63,707 nucleotides of DNA, from positions 1-63,707 of the forward strand of contig JAFXLS010000041.1 in the NCBI GenBank assembly GCA_017530965.1, given 5' to 3'. This document shows, piece after piece, positions 33,613-42,500 of the stretch (within the stretch, counting starts at the first letter, position 1; every line of letters starts with the position of its first letter). A program made the position numbers and the translations under genes. Source of the DNA: Fibrobacter sp. (GTDB taxonomy: Bacteria; Fibrobacterota; Fibrobacteria; Fibrobacterales; Fibrobacteraceae). The notes beneath the pieces are model-generated. The model saw only the letters and a list, made by a program, of their open reading frames with translations, searched no databases and was not told the origin of the DNA.

Positions 33613-34983
33613 ATGAGTTACAATACCAAGATTCTTTGCATTGGCGCGGGCTATGTCGGTGGCCCCACTATGACCGTTATTGCCGATAAGTGCCCCGATG
33701 TGAAAGTGACCGTGGTCGATATCAACCAGGCCCGTATTGACGCTTGGAACAGCGACAACCTCCCGATTTTTGAACCCGGCCTCGACGACGTGGTGAAACG
33801 CGCCCGTGGCCGTAACCTCTTCTTCAGCACCGATATTCCGGCAGCCATTAAAGAAGCGGACATTATCTTTGTTTCTGTGAATACCCCGACCAAGACGTTT
33901 GGCCACGGCGCCGGTAAGGCTTCTGACTTGCAGTACTGGGAAAAGACCGCCCGCAACATCCTGGAAATTGCCGATGAAGGCAAGATTATCGTGGAAAAGT
34001 CCACGCTCCCGGTGCGTACCGCTGCCGCCATGGAACGAATCTTGAACTCTAACGACAAGGGCCTGCACTTCGAGGTGCTTTCTAACCCGGAATTCCTGGC
34101 CGAAGGTACCGCCATTAACGACCTTTTTGAACCGGACCGCGTACTTATTGGTTCCCATCAGACGGAATCGGGCCTTGCAGCCTGTCAGAAGCTGGTGGAC
34201 GTGTATGCCCACTGGGTGCCCCGCGACCGCATTTTGACGACGAATCTTTGGAGTTCCGAACTCACCAAGCTTACTGCGAATGCCTTCTTGGCTCAGCGAA
34301 TCAGTTCTATTAACTCGATTAGCGCCCTTTGCGAAAAGACTGGCGCCGATGTAGACGAAGTTGCCTACGTCATGGGCAAGGACCGCCGTATCGGTCCCAA
34401 GTTCCTCAAGGCCTCTATCGGCTTTGGCGGTTCCTGCTTCAAGAAAGATATTTTGAACCTCGTGTACCTGTGTGGCTACTATGGACTGCCTGAAGTGGCC
34501 GCTTACTGGGAATCGGTGGTGAAAATCAATGAATGGCAGACTCACCGTGTGGTGGATCGCATGCTCGAAACCATGTTCAACACAATTGCAAGCAAGAAGA
34601 TTGCCGTGTTCGGTTTCGCCTTCAAGGCAAATACCGGCGACACTCGCGAAAGCCCTGCAAACCTTGTTGTGCGTGACTTGCTCGCCGAACATGCACTGCC
34701 GGTCGTTACCGATCCGAAGGCTATTCCTGATGCCAAGCGCGATTTGAAGGACGTGCTTGACCAGGTTCAGTTCGAGGAGGATCCGTACAAGGCTGCCGAA
34801 GGCGCTCATGCCGTGGTGGTTTGTACCGAATGGAAGTGCTTTGCAGAATTGGATTGGAACCGCATTTACAAGGGCATGGCCAAGCCTGCCTTCGTATTCG
34901 ACGGCCGCAATATCCTGGATGCAGACGCTCTGAAGAAGATCGGTTTCGAAGTGTCAAGCATTGGTAAGGGGAAAGCGGAGTAG
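33613..34983 (+). CDS. ugd: UDP-glucose 6-dehydrogenase
   Basis: A 456-residue NAD-dependent dehydrogenase that oxidises UDP-glucose to UDP-glucuronate for acidic polysaccharides. The N-terminal Rossmann motif is [14 protein letters not shown] (about 5-18). The catalytic cysteine is Cys275 in [10 protein letters not shown], and the C-terminal UDP-binding part carries [17 protein letters not shown]. The length and the [15 protein letters not shown] block are closer to the animal/plant-type UGDH than to the shorter E. coli Ugd. It heads the polysaccharide locus, directly upstream of a PssD/PssE-like transferase pair of the kind that can use UDP-glucuronate. A TAAATT box lies ten bases before the ATG. 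Confidence 0.95.
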   Translation: MSYNTKILCIGAGYVGGPTMTVIADKCPDVKVTVVDINQARIDAWNSDNLPIFEPGLDDVVKRARGRNLFFSTDIPAAIKEADIIFVSVNTPTKTFGHGAGKASDLQYWEKTARNILEIADEGKIIVEKSTLPVRTAAAMERILNSNDKGLHFEVLSNPEFLAEGTAINDLFEPDRVLIGSHQTESGLAACQKLVDVYAHWVPRDRILTTNLWSSELTKLTANAFLAQRISSINSISALCEKTGADVDEVAYVMGKDRRIGPKFLKASIGFGGSCFKKDILNLVYLCGYYGLPEVAAYWESVVKINEWQTHRVVDRMLETMFNTIASKKIAVFGFAFKANTGDTRESPANLVVRDLLAEHALPVVTDPKAIPDAKRDLKDVLDQVQFEEDPYKAAEGAHAVVVCTEWKCFAELDWNRIYKGMAKPAFVFDGRNILDADALKKIGFEVSSIGKGKAE

Positions 34984-35024
34984 CCGTTTATGTTAGTTAT
35001 CGGTTATTTTGTGTGGGAAAATCT

Positions 35025-35498
35025 ATGAGTTCTAATAAATCAAAACGTCCGCCTCGCCTTTGTTTTGTTGCTTCGTCAGGAGGACATTGGGAGCAGATTG
35101 CTCGGTTTAAGCCGCTGATTGATAAGTATCAGGGGTTCTTTGTGACGGAAAAAACTCCGTTTAAAGCTCCTTTGGCGAAATATTTGATGTTTCAAACTGA
35201 TTTAAGGGATTTCTTTATGCCATTTAGAATGGCAATAAATGTAATCAAGGCTCTTTACGTTTGGTTTAAAGAAAAACCTGATTTTGTAATTACTACAGGA
35301 ACGATGATTGCGTATCCGTTCTATTTGTTGTCGATTATTTTTAAAAAGAAATTTATTTTTATAGAAACTTATGGTCGTGCTGATATGCCTACTGTTGCTG
35401 GCCGTATGATGGAAAAACACAGCGATTTATTTGTTGTACAGTGGGAAAAACAGAAGAAGTATTTTAAAAAGGCCATATATGGGGGGTGTCTCTATTGA
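35025..35498 (+). CDS. PssD/Alg14-like glycosyltransferase subunit
   Basis: A 157-residue protein matching the Alg14/PssD/Cps14F family, the membrane-anchoring and acceptor half of a split GT-B glycosyltransferase. The opening CFVASSGGHWEQI (about 14-26) is the family's glycine-rich loop, and YPFYLLSIIFKKKFIFIETYGR lies near the middle. The ATG at 35025 is preferred over a GTG 12 bases earlier, since the sequence GTGGGA overlapping that codon can serve as ribosome site. Rhizobial PssD/PssE transfer glucuronic acid, which fits the ugd gene just upstream. The gene is visibly more AT-rich than ugd, suggesting recent acquisition. It overlaps pssE-like by four bases. Confidence 0.85.
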   Translation: MSSNKSKRPPRLCFVASSGGHWEQIARFKPLIDKYQGFFVTEKTPFKAPLAKYLMFQTDLRDFFMPFRMAINVIKALYVWFKEKPDFVITTGTMIAYPFYLLSIIFKKKFIFIETYGRADMPTVAGRMMEKHSDLFVVQWEKQKKYFKKAIYGGCLY

Positions 35499-35995
35499 TT
35501 TTCGTTACCGTCGGATCAAGGTTTTACCCTTTTGATCGATTGTTTAGGAAATTGGATGAATTGTGTGAAGCGGGTGTTTTGAAAGAACCCGTTTTTGCCC
35601 AAATTGGTTTGTCGAATTACAAACCGATGCATTATGAATTTGTGAATTACCTTTCCCCAGAAGAATTTGATCAGAAAATTGCGGAAGCTAACATTGTTGT
35701 TTGTCATGGAGCCTCAGGATCTATAGTTAAAGCTTTGAAGGCCCAAAAAAAGGTAATTGGTGTTTCTAGACTGCGCAAGTATAAGGAACATATTAATGAT
35801 CACCAGGTGCAGTGTAATGAGGCTTTTGCGGGTTGCCATTATATAATCATGGCTCATCCGGAGTTGGATGATTTAGGCGATTGCTTTAATCGAATTTATT
35901 CCGGTCAAGCAAAGCTTGTTCCGTGGGTCAATAAGGATCCTATGTCGATTGTTAATCTGGTAGATAACTTTATACAAGAAAACTGGTACAAGTAG
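35495..35995 (+). CDS. PssE/Alg13-like glycosyltransferase subunit, TTG start
   Basis: A 166-residue protein of the Alg13/PssE/Cps14G family, the donor-binding catalytic half that pairs with the PssD-like protein before it. I place the start at TTG 35495 because it gives MIFVTVGS, the usual family N-terminus. That codon has a strong GGGGGG ribosome site (35481-35486) about 8 bases upstream and overlaps the previous stop as TTGA. A GTG at 35486 would add three residues and overlap that site. The ANIVVCHGASGSIVKALKAQKKVIGVSR block near 70-100 is the UDP-sugar binding region. The gene is AT-rich like its partner. Confidence 0.85.
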   Translation: MIFVTVGSRFYPFDRLFRKLDELCEAGVLKEPVFAQIGLSNYKPMHYEFVNYLSPEEFDQKIAEANIVVCHGASGSIVKALKAQKKVIGVSRLRKYKEHINDHQVQCNEAFAGCHYIIMAHPELDDLGDCFNRIYSGQAKLVPWVNKDPMSIVNLVDNFIQENWYK

Positions 35996-36006
35996 AAAGG
36001 TTTCGA

Positions 36007-37272
36007 ATGGGCTTTGTCGAGTTAGAGAACTTCGGAAAGCAGATGCTGGAAAGTTTCCCCATAGTGAAGCGCTCTGCCAAGAGGGTTTATCAGGTTCTAA
36101 GTTATATTGTTTCCAAGGAAAAATTCAAGGTCGAAGGGGAACTTGCTCGACTGACACCCGATGACGGCTACGAGTACTATTACGGCTACTATGACAAGTC
36201 CCCGTGGGATGCCGACAACCGCTACCTCATTGCCCTCAAGGTAAGGCAGGCCTACAAGAGCGTTGCCCCGAAGGAAGAGGGGACGCTAGTCCTTATCGAT
36301 ACGCAGGATGGGAACAAGGCGATAGAGATTGCGAAGACTCACTCCTGGAACGTGCAGCAGGGCTGCATGGCGCAGTGGATGGGACCTGATTTTGCAAGCC
36401 GCATCATCTACAATGATTTTCGCGACGGGCGCTACTGCTCTGTTATTTACGACGTGAAGAACCGCAGGGAAGAACGTACTCTCCCGATGCCCGTCTACGA
36501 CATTTCCCGCGATGGCAAAGTCGCGCTGAGCCTTGACTTTTCGCGCCTGCACCGCATGCGCCCGGGATACGGCTATTCCAATCTGCCCGATGCCTTTGCG
36601 AAGGTCAATTGCCCGGATGAAACGTGCATCTGGAAAATCGATGTGGAATCCGGTGCGGTGACGGACCTGCTGAAGTATACGGACTTTGCCGCCTTTGAAC
36701 CCGACTCCTCGATGGAAGGGGCGAGCCACAAGGTGAACCACCTGATGATAAGCCCGAACGGCAAACGCTTTATGGTGCTGCACCGCTGGTTCCAGAAGGG
36801 GCACAAGCACACGCGCTTGGTGACCGTCAATATGGACTGTACGGAAATGTACAACCTGAGCGACGACGTGTTTGTGTCGCACTGCTACTGGAAAAACGAC
36901 GGCGAGATTCTTTCGTTCCTGAGGAAGAAGGAGACGGGCAATCACTATTACCTGATGAAGGACAAGACCCGCGAATACCGCATGTTTTGGCCGAATCTGA
37001 ATACGGATGGTCATTGCAGTTATTCTCCGGACTGTAGTCTCATCATTACGGATACGTACCCGAACCGCAAGAGGATTGCCTCTGTGTACGTGTGCAAGGA
37101 AGAAGGCGGCGAACATGGAACGAGCCAGCGCGTTGCCCGCGTGTTCTCTCCGTTCCGCTACGACAACGATTGCCGTTGCGACCTGCACCCGAGATGGAAC
37201 CGTACGGGTGACCGCGTCTGCATTGACTCCGTACACGAGGGACGCCGCGGAATTTACGAGATTAAACTATAG
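36007..37272 (+). CDS. Putative beta-propeller protein of the polysaccharide locus
   Basis: A 421-residue protein without signal peptide that I cannot assign to a named enzyme. Repeating blades are suggested by recurring patterns such as YYGYYDKSPWDADNRYLIAL, GTLVLIDTQDG, YDISRDGKVALSLDF, LMISPNGKRFMVLHR, CSYSPDCSLIITDT and LHPRWNRTGDRVCID, which resemble WD40/TolB-type or oligogalacturonate-lyase-type propellers. It lies 11 bases after the PssE-like gene and 12 before a glycosyltransferase, and base composition returns to GC-rich here. The context suggests a glycan-modifying or assembly factor in the cytoplasm; an enzymatic role is unproven. Confidence 0.65.
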   Translation: MGFVELENFGKQMLESFPIVKRSAKRVYQVLSYIVSKEKFKVEGELARLTPDDGYEYYYGYYDKSPWDADNRYLIALKVRQAYKSVAPKEEGTLVLIDTQDGNKAIEIAKTHSWNVQQGCMAQWMGPDFASRIIYNDFRDGRYCSVIYDVKNRREERTLPMPVYDISRDGKVALSLDFSRLHRMRPGYGYSNLPDAFAKVNCPDETCIWKIDVESGAVTDLLKYTDFAAFEPDSSMEGASHKVNHLMISPNGKRFMVLHRWFQKGHKHTRLVTVNMDCTEMYNLSDDVFVSHCYWKNDGEILSFLRKKETGNHYYLMKDKTREYRMFWPNLNTDGHCSYSPDCSLIITDTYPNRKRIASVYVCKEEGGEHGTSQRVARVFSPFRYDNDCRCDLHPRWNRTGDRVCIDSVHEGRRGIYEIKL

Positions 37273-37284
37273 GGGATACCCAAG

Positions 37285-38034
37285 ATGACTCAAAAAGTAC
37301 CGAAAATCATTCACTATTGCTGGCTTTCCGGATCTGCGTATCCCCCCTTGGTGCAGGAATGTATCGATAGTTGGAAAAAGTTCTGCCCGGATTACGAACT
37401 TATGCTGTGGGACATGAAAAAGTTCGACATTCATTCCGTGAAGTGGGTGGAACAGGCTGTACAGCAGAGAAAATGGGCGTTCGCGGCAGATTACATCCGC
37501 CTGTATGCCCTCTATAATTATGGCGGAATCTATTTGGATTCTGATTACGAACTCTTGAAGCCGCTGGACCCGTACCTGGAACATGATGGGTTTGTGTCTT
37601 CGGAAAGTAAGCATTCCATTTGCATGGCGATGATTGCGGTTAAGCCCAAGGCCGCCTGGATAAAGGAAATGCTGGATGAGTACGAGAATGTGGACTTTAT
37701 TGATTCTACGGGAAAGATGGATATCGTACCCAATTCAAAGAAGGCGCAGGCCTACCTGGAAAGGAAGTACAATTATTCCTGGTCCAGCGAGAAGCAGGTG
37801 CTGGGCGGTGAAATTGTCGTTTACCCCGAGGAAGTCTTTAGCCCGCTCAATTGCTTTACGGGTGTCTTGAATGTGACTGAGAATACGGTGGGGATACACC
37901 ACTACGACAATATGTGGAAGAGCAAGAAGGACAAGCTCAAGAAAAAACTGATGCAGATCGGTACACGTATTATCGGGGAAGATAATCGCCATCGTCTGGT
38001 GGTACTCAAGAATAAGTTGAAGGGGCTCATTTAA
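37285..38034 (+). CDS. Glycosyltransferase with DXD motif (GT32-like / capsular synthesis)
   Basis: A 249-residue cytoplasmic glycosyltransferase. The N-terminal IPKIIHYCWLSG form of KIIHQ(Y)xW, the mid-region KWAFAADYIRLYALYNYGG and the metal-binding YLDSDYELLKPLD (DXD near 88-92) are hallmarks of the Gly_transf_sug/GT32 family used in capsule and O-antigen assembly. The sugar transferred is unknown. It lies 12 bases after the propeller-like gene and 11 before the Stealth-type gene, all in one direction. The C-terminus is basic and may contact the membrane. Confidence 0.88.
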   Translation: MTQKVPKIIHYCWLSGSAYPPLVQECIDSWKKFCPDYELMLWDMKKFDIHSVKWVEQAVQQRKWAFAADYIRLYALYNYGGIYLDSDYELLKPLDPYLEHDGFVSSESKHSICMAMIAVKPKAAWIKEMLDEYENVDFIDSTGKMDIVPNSKKAQAYLERKYNYSWSSEKQVLGGEIVVYPEEVFSPLNCFTGVLNVTENTVGIHHYDNMWKSKKDKLKKKLMQIGTRIIGEDNRHRLVVLKNKLKGLI

Positions 38035-38045
38035 GAGTCGACGGC

Positions 38046-39083
38046 ATGGGGCGATTAGTTGTGGAACCGATAGATTTTGTTGTCCTTTGGGTTGATGGTG
38101 GCGACAAGAAGTGGCAGGAGGAAAAGGCCAAGTACCAGTACCTTGCTACAGGGAAAAAAGTCGACATCAGTGCCAATCGCTATCGGGATTGGGGCGTTAT
38201 GCCCTACTGGTTCCGTTCTATCGAAAAGTGTGCTCCCTGGGTTCGTAAGGTTCATTTTGTAACGTGCGGACAGAAACCTGAGTGGCTGAATACGGAATGC
38301 TCCAAGTTGAATTGTGTCAATCACTCGGATTATATTCCCGCTGAGAAGTTGCCGGTTTTTAATGCGAACCCGATTGAAATTGGCTTGCATAGGATTAAAG
38401 GAATTTCGGAAAAGTTTGTTTTCTTTAATGACGATATGTTCCTGCTTAAACCGGTAAAGCCATCTTTCTTTTATAAGGATGGTTTGCCGGTGCAATATGC
38501 TGCCCTGCATCCAATCGTACCTCAAGGGGTTCTTGCGAATTCGATCATGACCCATCTTATTGCCAATTCTGTTACCATAATCAACAGGCATTTTGATAGC
38601 AGACTCCAGATTCGCAAAAATTGGAAAAAGTGGTTTATGCCGAACAGGGTCGGGCTTAAAACGGCTTTGATGAATTTCCTTTATTCCAGGCACTCTGCGT
38701 TTATTGGTTTCGGCAATGCGCATCTCCCTGTACCCATGCTAAAGAAGACTTATGAAGAAGTGTGGAGTAAGGAAACGGAAATTATGGAACAGACGCTGGG
38801 GAGCCGGTTTAGGACTATTACTGACGTGTCGCAATACTTGTTCCGGTATTGGGATCTGGCGGACGGGAATTTTTATCCGACATCTCTGAAAAAGTTGGGA
38901 AAAAAATATGACCTGGGGGTGTGTAGCTCCGCTTTTGAAGCCATCAGGAATCAATCGTGCAATATGGTTTGCCTGCAAGATACTGAGGAATGTGACGTGG
39001 AAGACGTGTTTAATCAGGTGAAGAAAAACTTGATTGATGCCTTTGAGACTGTGTTCCCCGAAAAGTCGTCGTTCGAAAAATGA
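38046..39083 (+). CDS. Stealth-family polysaccharide phosphotransferase
   Basis: A 345-residue protein with the Stealth signature: conserved region 1 IDFVVLWVDGGDKKWQ (about 9-24), region 2 with RDWGVMPYWFRSIEKCAPWV and VHFVTCGQKPEWLN, and FVFFNDDMFLLKP (about 130-142). Stealth enzymes are hexose-1-phosphate transferases that build phosphodiester-linked capsules, and they are related to GlcNAc-1-phosphotransferase of animals. Its presence suggests the repeat unit contains a sugar-phosphate link. It is somewhat AT-rich compared with the preceding gene and overlaps the next start by four bases. Confidence 0.9.
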   Translation: MGRLVVEPIDFVVLWVDGGDKKWQEEKAKYQYLATGKKVDISANRYRDWGVMPYWFRSIEKCAPWVRKVHFVTCGQKPEWLNTECSKLNCVNHSDYIPAEKLPVFNANPIEIGLHRIKGISEKFVFFNDDMFLLKPVKPSFFYKDGLPVQYAALHPIVPQGVLANSIMTHLIANSVTIINRHFDSRLQIRKNWKKWFMPNRVGLKTALMNFLYSRHSAFIGFGNAHLPVPMLKKTYEEVWSKETEIMEQTLGSRFRTITDVSQYLFRYWDLADGNFYPTSLKKLGKKYDLGVCSSAFEAIRNQSCNMVCLQDTEECDVEDVFNQVKKNLIDAFETVFPEKSSFEK

Positions 39084-39937
39084 TTCGTTTCGTTTCGGTT
39101 CTTTCTCTGCTTGCTATTGCGTTGGTGCATTCCGCTTTTGCGGAAGGCCTGTCCATTGCCTCGTGGAATATCAAGACTATCGAGGTGAAGCGCGTCTATC
39201 AGGTGGAAGAATGGAACGAGCGCGTCCCCTATACGGTAGAGTTCATCGAGATGATGGACAACGATGTAATCGGGATGCAGGAGGCGACCCTTATCCAGAT
39301 AGACTCTATGCTCAACAGGATGCCGCAGTACCACTATGTGGGTAAGGCATCGCGTGACGGCAAGAAGAGCGGTAACTACAACCCCATTTTCTACAAGCAC
39401 GAAAAGCTGGACTTGGTGGATTCACGCACGTTCTGGCTTTCCGAAACGCCGAACAAACCCAGCATGGGCTGGGATACCGACAGCAAGCGCGTTTGCACGT
39501 GGGCTTTGTTTCGAGAAAAAGACTCTGGGATTACTTTTGCTGTGTACAATACCCATCTGGACCATATTGGTAGGAACGCTCGGATAAACGGGGCTAAACT
39601 TATTCTAGATTCCCTTGCTTATCACAGCAAAGTCCCCGTTTTTTTGATGGGTGACTTTAATTCGGAAAAGGATAGTGAAGTGTACAACTTAGTGAATAAT
39701 AGTGGTTTTGTGAAGGATTCGTACGGTGCTGCCCATAAGAAGTTTTCCTCTGGAGGTACATTCAATGCTTTTGATACGGACAAGGAACCTCGTAAAATTA
39801 TAGATTTCGTATTTGTAAACGAAATGGTCGAAGTGATGCGGTATGGCGTCTTGAACAATTTCTATTGGAAATCGGGCAAACCTCGCTACTATTCGGATCA
39901 TTTCCCGGTACGTCTTTTTGTAAAATTGAAGAAGTAA
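39080..39937 (+). CDS. Secreted endonuclease/exonuclease/phosphatase-family protein
   Basis: A 285-residue protein with a signal peptide (MIRFVSVLSLLAIALVHSAFA). It belongs to the DNase I-like EEP superfamily: LSIASWNIKTIE (about 25-36) provides the metal-binding Asn, NDVIGMQEA (about 59-67) the Glu, YNTHLDHIGRNAR the catalytic His, LMGDFNSEKDS the Asp/Asn pair, and YYSDHFPVRLF the terminal Asp-His. These enzymes hydrolyse phosphodiesters in DNA, lipids or inositol phosphates. The position inside a polysaccharide operon, coupled to the Stealth gene by ATGA, raises the possibility of a glycan phosphodiester substrate, but a stray secreted nuclease is equally possible. Confidence 0.82.
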   Translation: MIRFVSVLSLLAIALVHSAFAEGLSIASWNIKTIEVKRVYQVEEWNERVPYTVEFIEMMDNDVIGMQEATLIQIDSMLNRMPQYHYVGKASRDGKKSGNYNPIFYKHEKLDLVDSRTFWLSETPNKPSMGWDTDSKRVCTWALFREKDSGITFAVYNTHLDHIGRNARINGAKLILDSLAYHSKVPVFLMGDFNSEKDSEVYNLVNNSGFVKDSYGAAHKKFSSGGTFNAFDTDKEPRKIIDFVFVNEMVEVMRYGVLNNFYWKSGKPRYYSDHFPVRLFVKLKK

Positions 39938-39953
39938 TTTGTTGATTTAAATA

Positions 39954-41309
39954 ATGTCCGCAATAGTACTTTTAACCTATTTTGGCTTTTTGGCGACAAT
40001 CTTTGTGGGTAATACTGCCAAGGGGTTTATTGTGTTACTTTTGGGGACGATACTTTTTCCTTGTTGTGCGCTGTTTAATGACAGTCCGTCACTGTCGGGA
40101 CAGATTGTTTTGCTGTACGCCTTTATTGGCAAGCAAATTTTGATGAATACGCAAGACTTCAAACGGGCTATTTTTGATGGTCCCATGAAATATTTCCTGA
40201 TATTTATTGCAGCGAGCTATGTTGTGACAACGGTGTTCAATTTTAGCGGAATGAATGCCTACTATGCAATAAGGGATATGGTTGATCTTTATTGCTACTT
40301 TATTGCAGCCGTTATCGCTTCTGAAAAATTAACATTGGACGAAGTCTCGAAGTCTATTTATTGGTTTATTTTCCTGATGTGCATATATGGTCTTTATGAG
40401 GCTGCTACAAATACCAATATCCTGTATAAAGTCATAAATCTGGCTTTCCCTGCACACGATGGCTGGTATAACCTGAATGGCAGTATTAACGCTAGTGAAG
40501 GGTGGCGCATAAGGACGATTATAACGACAAAGCATCCGACTACGCTAGGTAATCTATTGATGATTCTGTTCATTTTTTACTGGAATACTTATCAGAGTAA
40601 GTCGATGTATTACTTGAAAAATATCTGTATTCTTGTCCTGTTGGGAATGAATGTTGTTTTATGTGGGTCTAGAACGTCGCTTGCCTGCGTTTCCGTTGCC
40701 TTGCTTTATTCCTATATGAAGACTAAGGGAATCTTGATGAAGATTCTTTTTGTTGGCATACTTGTCTTTAGTGCATCGTACATGGTGAATTATACGGTGG
40801 AGCATCTTATGGACACGAAGGATGGTTCTTCGATAATGCTACGCATGACTCAGTTGGCCTTTTCTTTCCAGAAGATTCAGGAGTCGCCTATTTGGGGGAA
40901 TGGAAGTAATTACACTGCGCATCAAATTAAGGATGAAGGCGTGCGGTTCAATGAGGATGATGAATTCATCGGGGGATTGGAGTCAGTGATTTTTATCTAC
41001 CTCATTGATAGAGGACTTCTGGGGGTGCTGACTTTCTACCTCTTTTGGTTAGTAGCTTTCCTGTATCTGCGAAAGAACAACGCTTTATTTGAAAACCGAA
41101 AGATGACTTTGGAAATCATGCCGATGTCCATAATACTTTTTTTGACGATGTCTGGATTGATTGGTAACAATACTGCATTCTGTTTCTTGTTTACGGGATT
41201 GTATGTTGGATGTGTTGAAAGAATGCGTTTGGGGCATGAAGAACAAAAAGAACATGATACTGCGACAGAGGTTGTTCCCGTTGCAGAATCAGAGATGCAG
41301 CAGGAATAG
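39954..41309 (+). CDS. O-antigen ligase/polymerase-like membrane protein (Wzy/WaaL)
   Basis: A 451-residue polytopic membrane protein with about 10-12 hydrophobic segments and one long periplasmic loop (about 255-340) holding GNGSNYTAHQIKDEGVRFNE, in the usual place for Wzy_C-type proteins. CGSRTSLACVSVALLYSYM (about 225-243) resembles the conserved SRt.....l motif of PF04932. It would polymerise the repeat unit in a Wzx/Wzy pathway or ligate glycan to an acceptor; the Wzx and Wzc genes downstream favour polymerase. The gene is clearly AT-rich and has a weak ribosome site. A bidirectional terminator follows. Confidence 0.85.
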   Translation: MSAIVLLTYFGFLATIFVGNTAKGFIVLLLGTILFPCCALFNDSPSLSGQIVLLYAFIGKQILMNTQDFKRAIFDGPMKYFLIFIAASYVVTTVFNFSGMNAYYAIRDMVDLYCYFIAAVIASEKLTLDEVSKSIYWFIFLMCIYGLYEAATNTNILYKVINLAFPAHDGWYNLNGSINASEGWRIRTIITTKHPTTLGNLLMILFIFYWNTYQSKSMYYLKNICILVLLGMNVVLCGSRTSLACVSVALLYSYMKTKGILMKILFVGILVFSASYMVNYTVEHLMDTKDGSSIMLRMTQLAFSFQKIQESPIWGNGSNYTAHQIKDEGVRFNEDDEFIGGLESVIFIYLIDRGLLGVLTFYLFWLVAFLYLRKNNALFENRKMTLEIMPMSIILFLTMSGLIGNNTAFCFLFTGLYVGCVERMRLGHEEQKEHDTATEVVPVAESEMQQE

Positions 41310-41310
41310 T

Positions 41311-41337
41311 AAAAAAGCGCCAGACGGCGCTTTTTTT
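41311..41337. terminator. Bidirectional terminator between the O-antigen polymerase and GT2 genes
   Basis: AAAAAAGCGCC (41311-41321) pairs with GGCGCTTTTTT (41326-41336) around AGAC. The A run on one side and T run on the other make it active on both strands, ending the plus-strand ugd-to-polymerase unit and the convergent minus-strand glycosyltransferase. Confidence 0.88.
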
Positions 41338-42340
41338 ATTGTTTGTATTTTACGGAGTAGTATATTCGGAGCAGTAGGTAGGTGACGGGGTTGGAATGGA
41401 GTGCCGTGAGAATTTTATATTTGCGGCTTTTGTGGGGGATGAGCTTGTATTCTTTGTAAGCCTTCTTGCGGTCATGGGCCTTGGTGGAATATAGCCTAGC
41501 TCGGTCATGGTGATCTTCGTATGGAGGGAGTTTCTTGCCCAGGTAATGCATCGAGAAGAAGTTTGCGCATTCATAGCCGGCTCTGTAAAAATTCACCTGT
41601 TTTTCGATGTTGCTAGAATGGGCTGCTGAGTTGCTGAGAACTCGGTAAACTCCGAATATTTCCGGGAAGAATTTCACCTTCGAATTGTATGTAAACCATA
41701 GCCACATGGGGAGGTCGCCCATAGGCCAGCTTTGCTGTGCTATAGTTTCGTCACTTTTGAACTGTAGATATAAATCCCGCCTATAGCACGTGGATAGTGT
41801 TGGGATGTTATTTCGTGTCTTCAGATAGTTCTCGAAGGAGACGAAGTCGGTGCCTCGATTGGTAAAGAAAGCCTTCTTTGCCTGATTGTATTGCCTTACG
41901 ATCCCGTAGCACATGCCGTAGTCAGGGTGACTTTCAAGAAAGGTGACTTGTTTTTGCAATTTTAGCGGATCGGTCCAGTAGTCGTCTCCCTCGCACATGG
42001 CTATGTACTTGCGCTTGAGATGGGAATTTATAATCCGAGTGAACGAACCGTCTTGTTTTGAATATTGGTTTGTCGTCTCGTATATGGGTTTGATTATTTT
42101 GGGGTATTTTGCTTCGTATTCACGAATAATATTTGCTGTATTGTCTGTGGATGCGTCTTCATGGACTATAACTTCAAATGGAAAGGTTGTTTCCTGCGCT
42201 AGAAAACCGTTTAAACATTCTGCTATGTATTTTTCATGATTGAATGCGGTGCATCGGATTGCAACAAGTGGTTCCGCTGTAGCAGACCATTTGGAAGTAA
42301 TTTCTTCTTGGGTTCGGAGTATCATGCGAGATGGTTCCAT
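41336..42340 (-). CDS. Family 2 glycosyltransferase
   Basis: A 334-residue GT-A glycosyltransferase. Motifs are VAIRCTAFNHEKYIAECLNG (about 26-45), EVIVHEDASTDNTANIIREY (nucleotide-binding Asp, about 56-75) and YIAMCEGDDYWTDPLKLQKQ (DXD-like, about 110-130). The ATG at 42340 gives the longest form; the ATG at 42325 has a GGAA about 9 bases upstream and may be the real start, removing five residues. It is the only minus-strand gene in this part of the locus, AT-rich, and divergent from the phosphonate cassette across 160 bases. The sugar specificity cannot be deduced. Confidence 0.88.
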   Translation of the reverse strand: MEPSRMILRTQEEITSKWSATAEPLVAIRCTAFNHEKYIAECLNGFLAQETTFPFEVIVHEDASTDNTANIIREYEAKYPKIIKPIYETTNQYSKQDGSFTRIINSHLKRKYIAMCEGDDYWTDPLKLQKQVTFLESHPDYGMCYGIVRQYNQAKKAFFTNRGTDFVSFENYLKTRNNIPTLSTCYRRDLYLQFKSDETIAQQSWPMGDLPMWLWFTYNSKVKFFPEIFGVYRVLSNSAAHSSNIEKQVNFYRAGYECANFFSMHYLGKKLPPYEDHHDRARLYSTKAHDRKKAYKEYKLIPHKSRKYKILTALHSNPVTYLLLRIYYSVKYKQ

Positions 42341-42500
42341 TGGGGGAATACTTGCCTATAACAAGTGCAAATTTAGATTTATTCTCTAATGTTGAAAAAA
42401 TGGTTGTATGTGCGATAATGTTATTTTTCCCTTTAAAAAGGTGTGTGAGTCAGTTTTTATTTCTAAATTTGGTAAACGTATTTTCTCATAAGGGTTTAGT
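42341..42500. promoter_or_regulatory. AT-rich divergent promoter region of the phosphonate cassette
   Basis: A 160-base spacer with no gene, strongly AT-rich, between a minus-strand glycosyltransferase and the plus-strand PEP mutase gene. It must hold the promoters of both. No hexamer pair with good spacing could be fixed by eye; an AAGGG ribosome site (about 42489-42493) precedes the ATG at 42501. Composition changes sharply to GC-rich at 42501. Confidence 0.4.
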
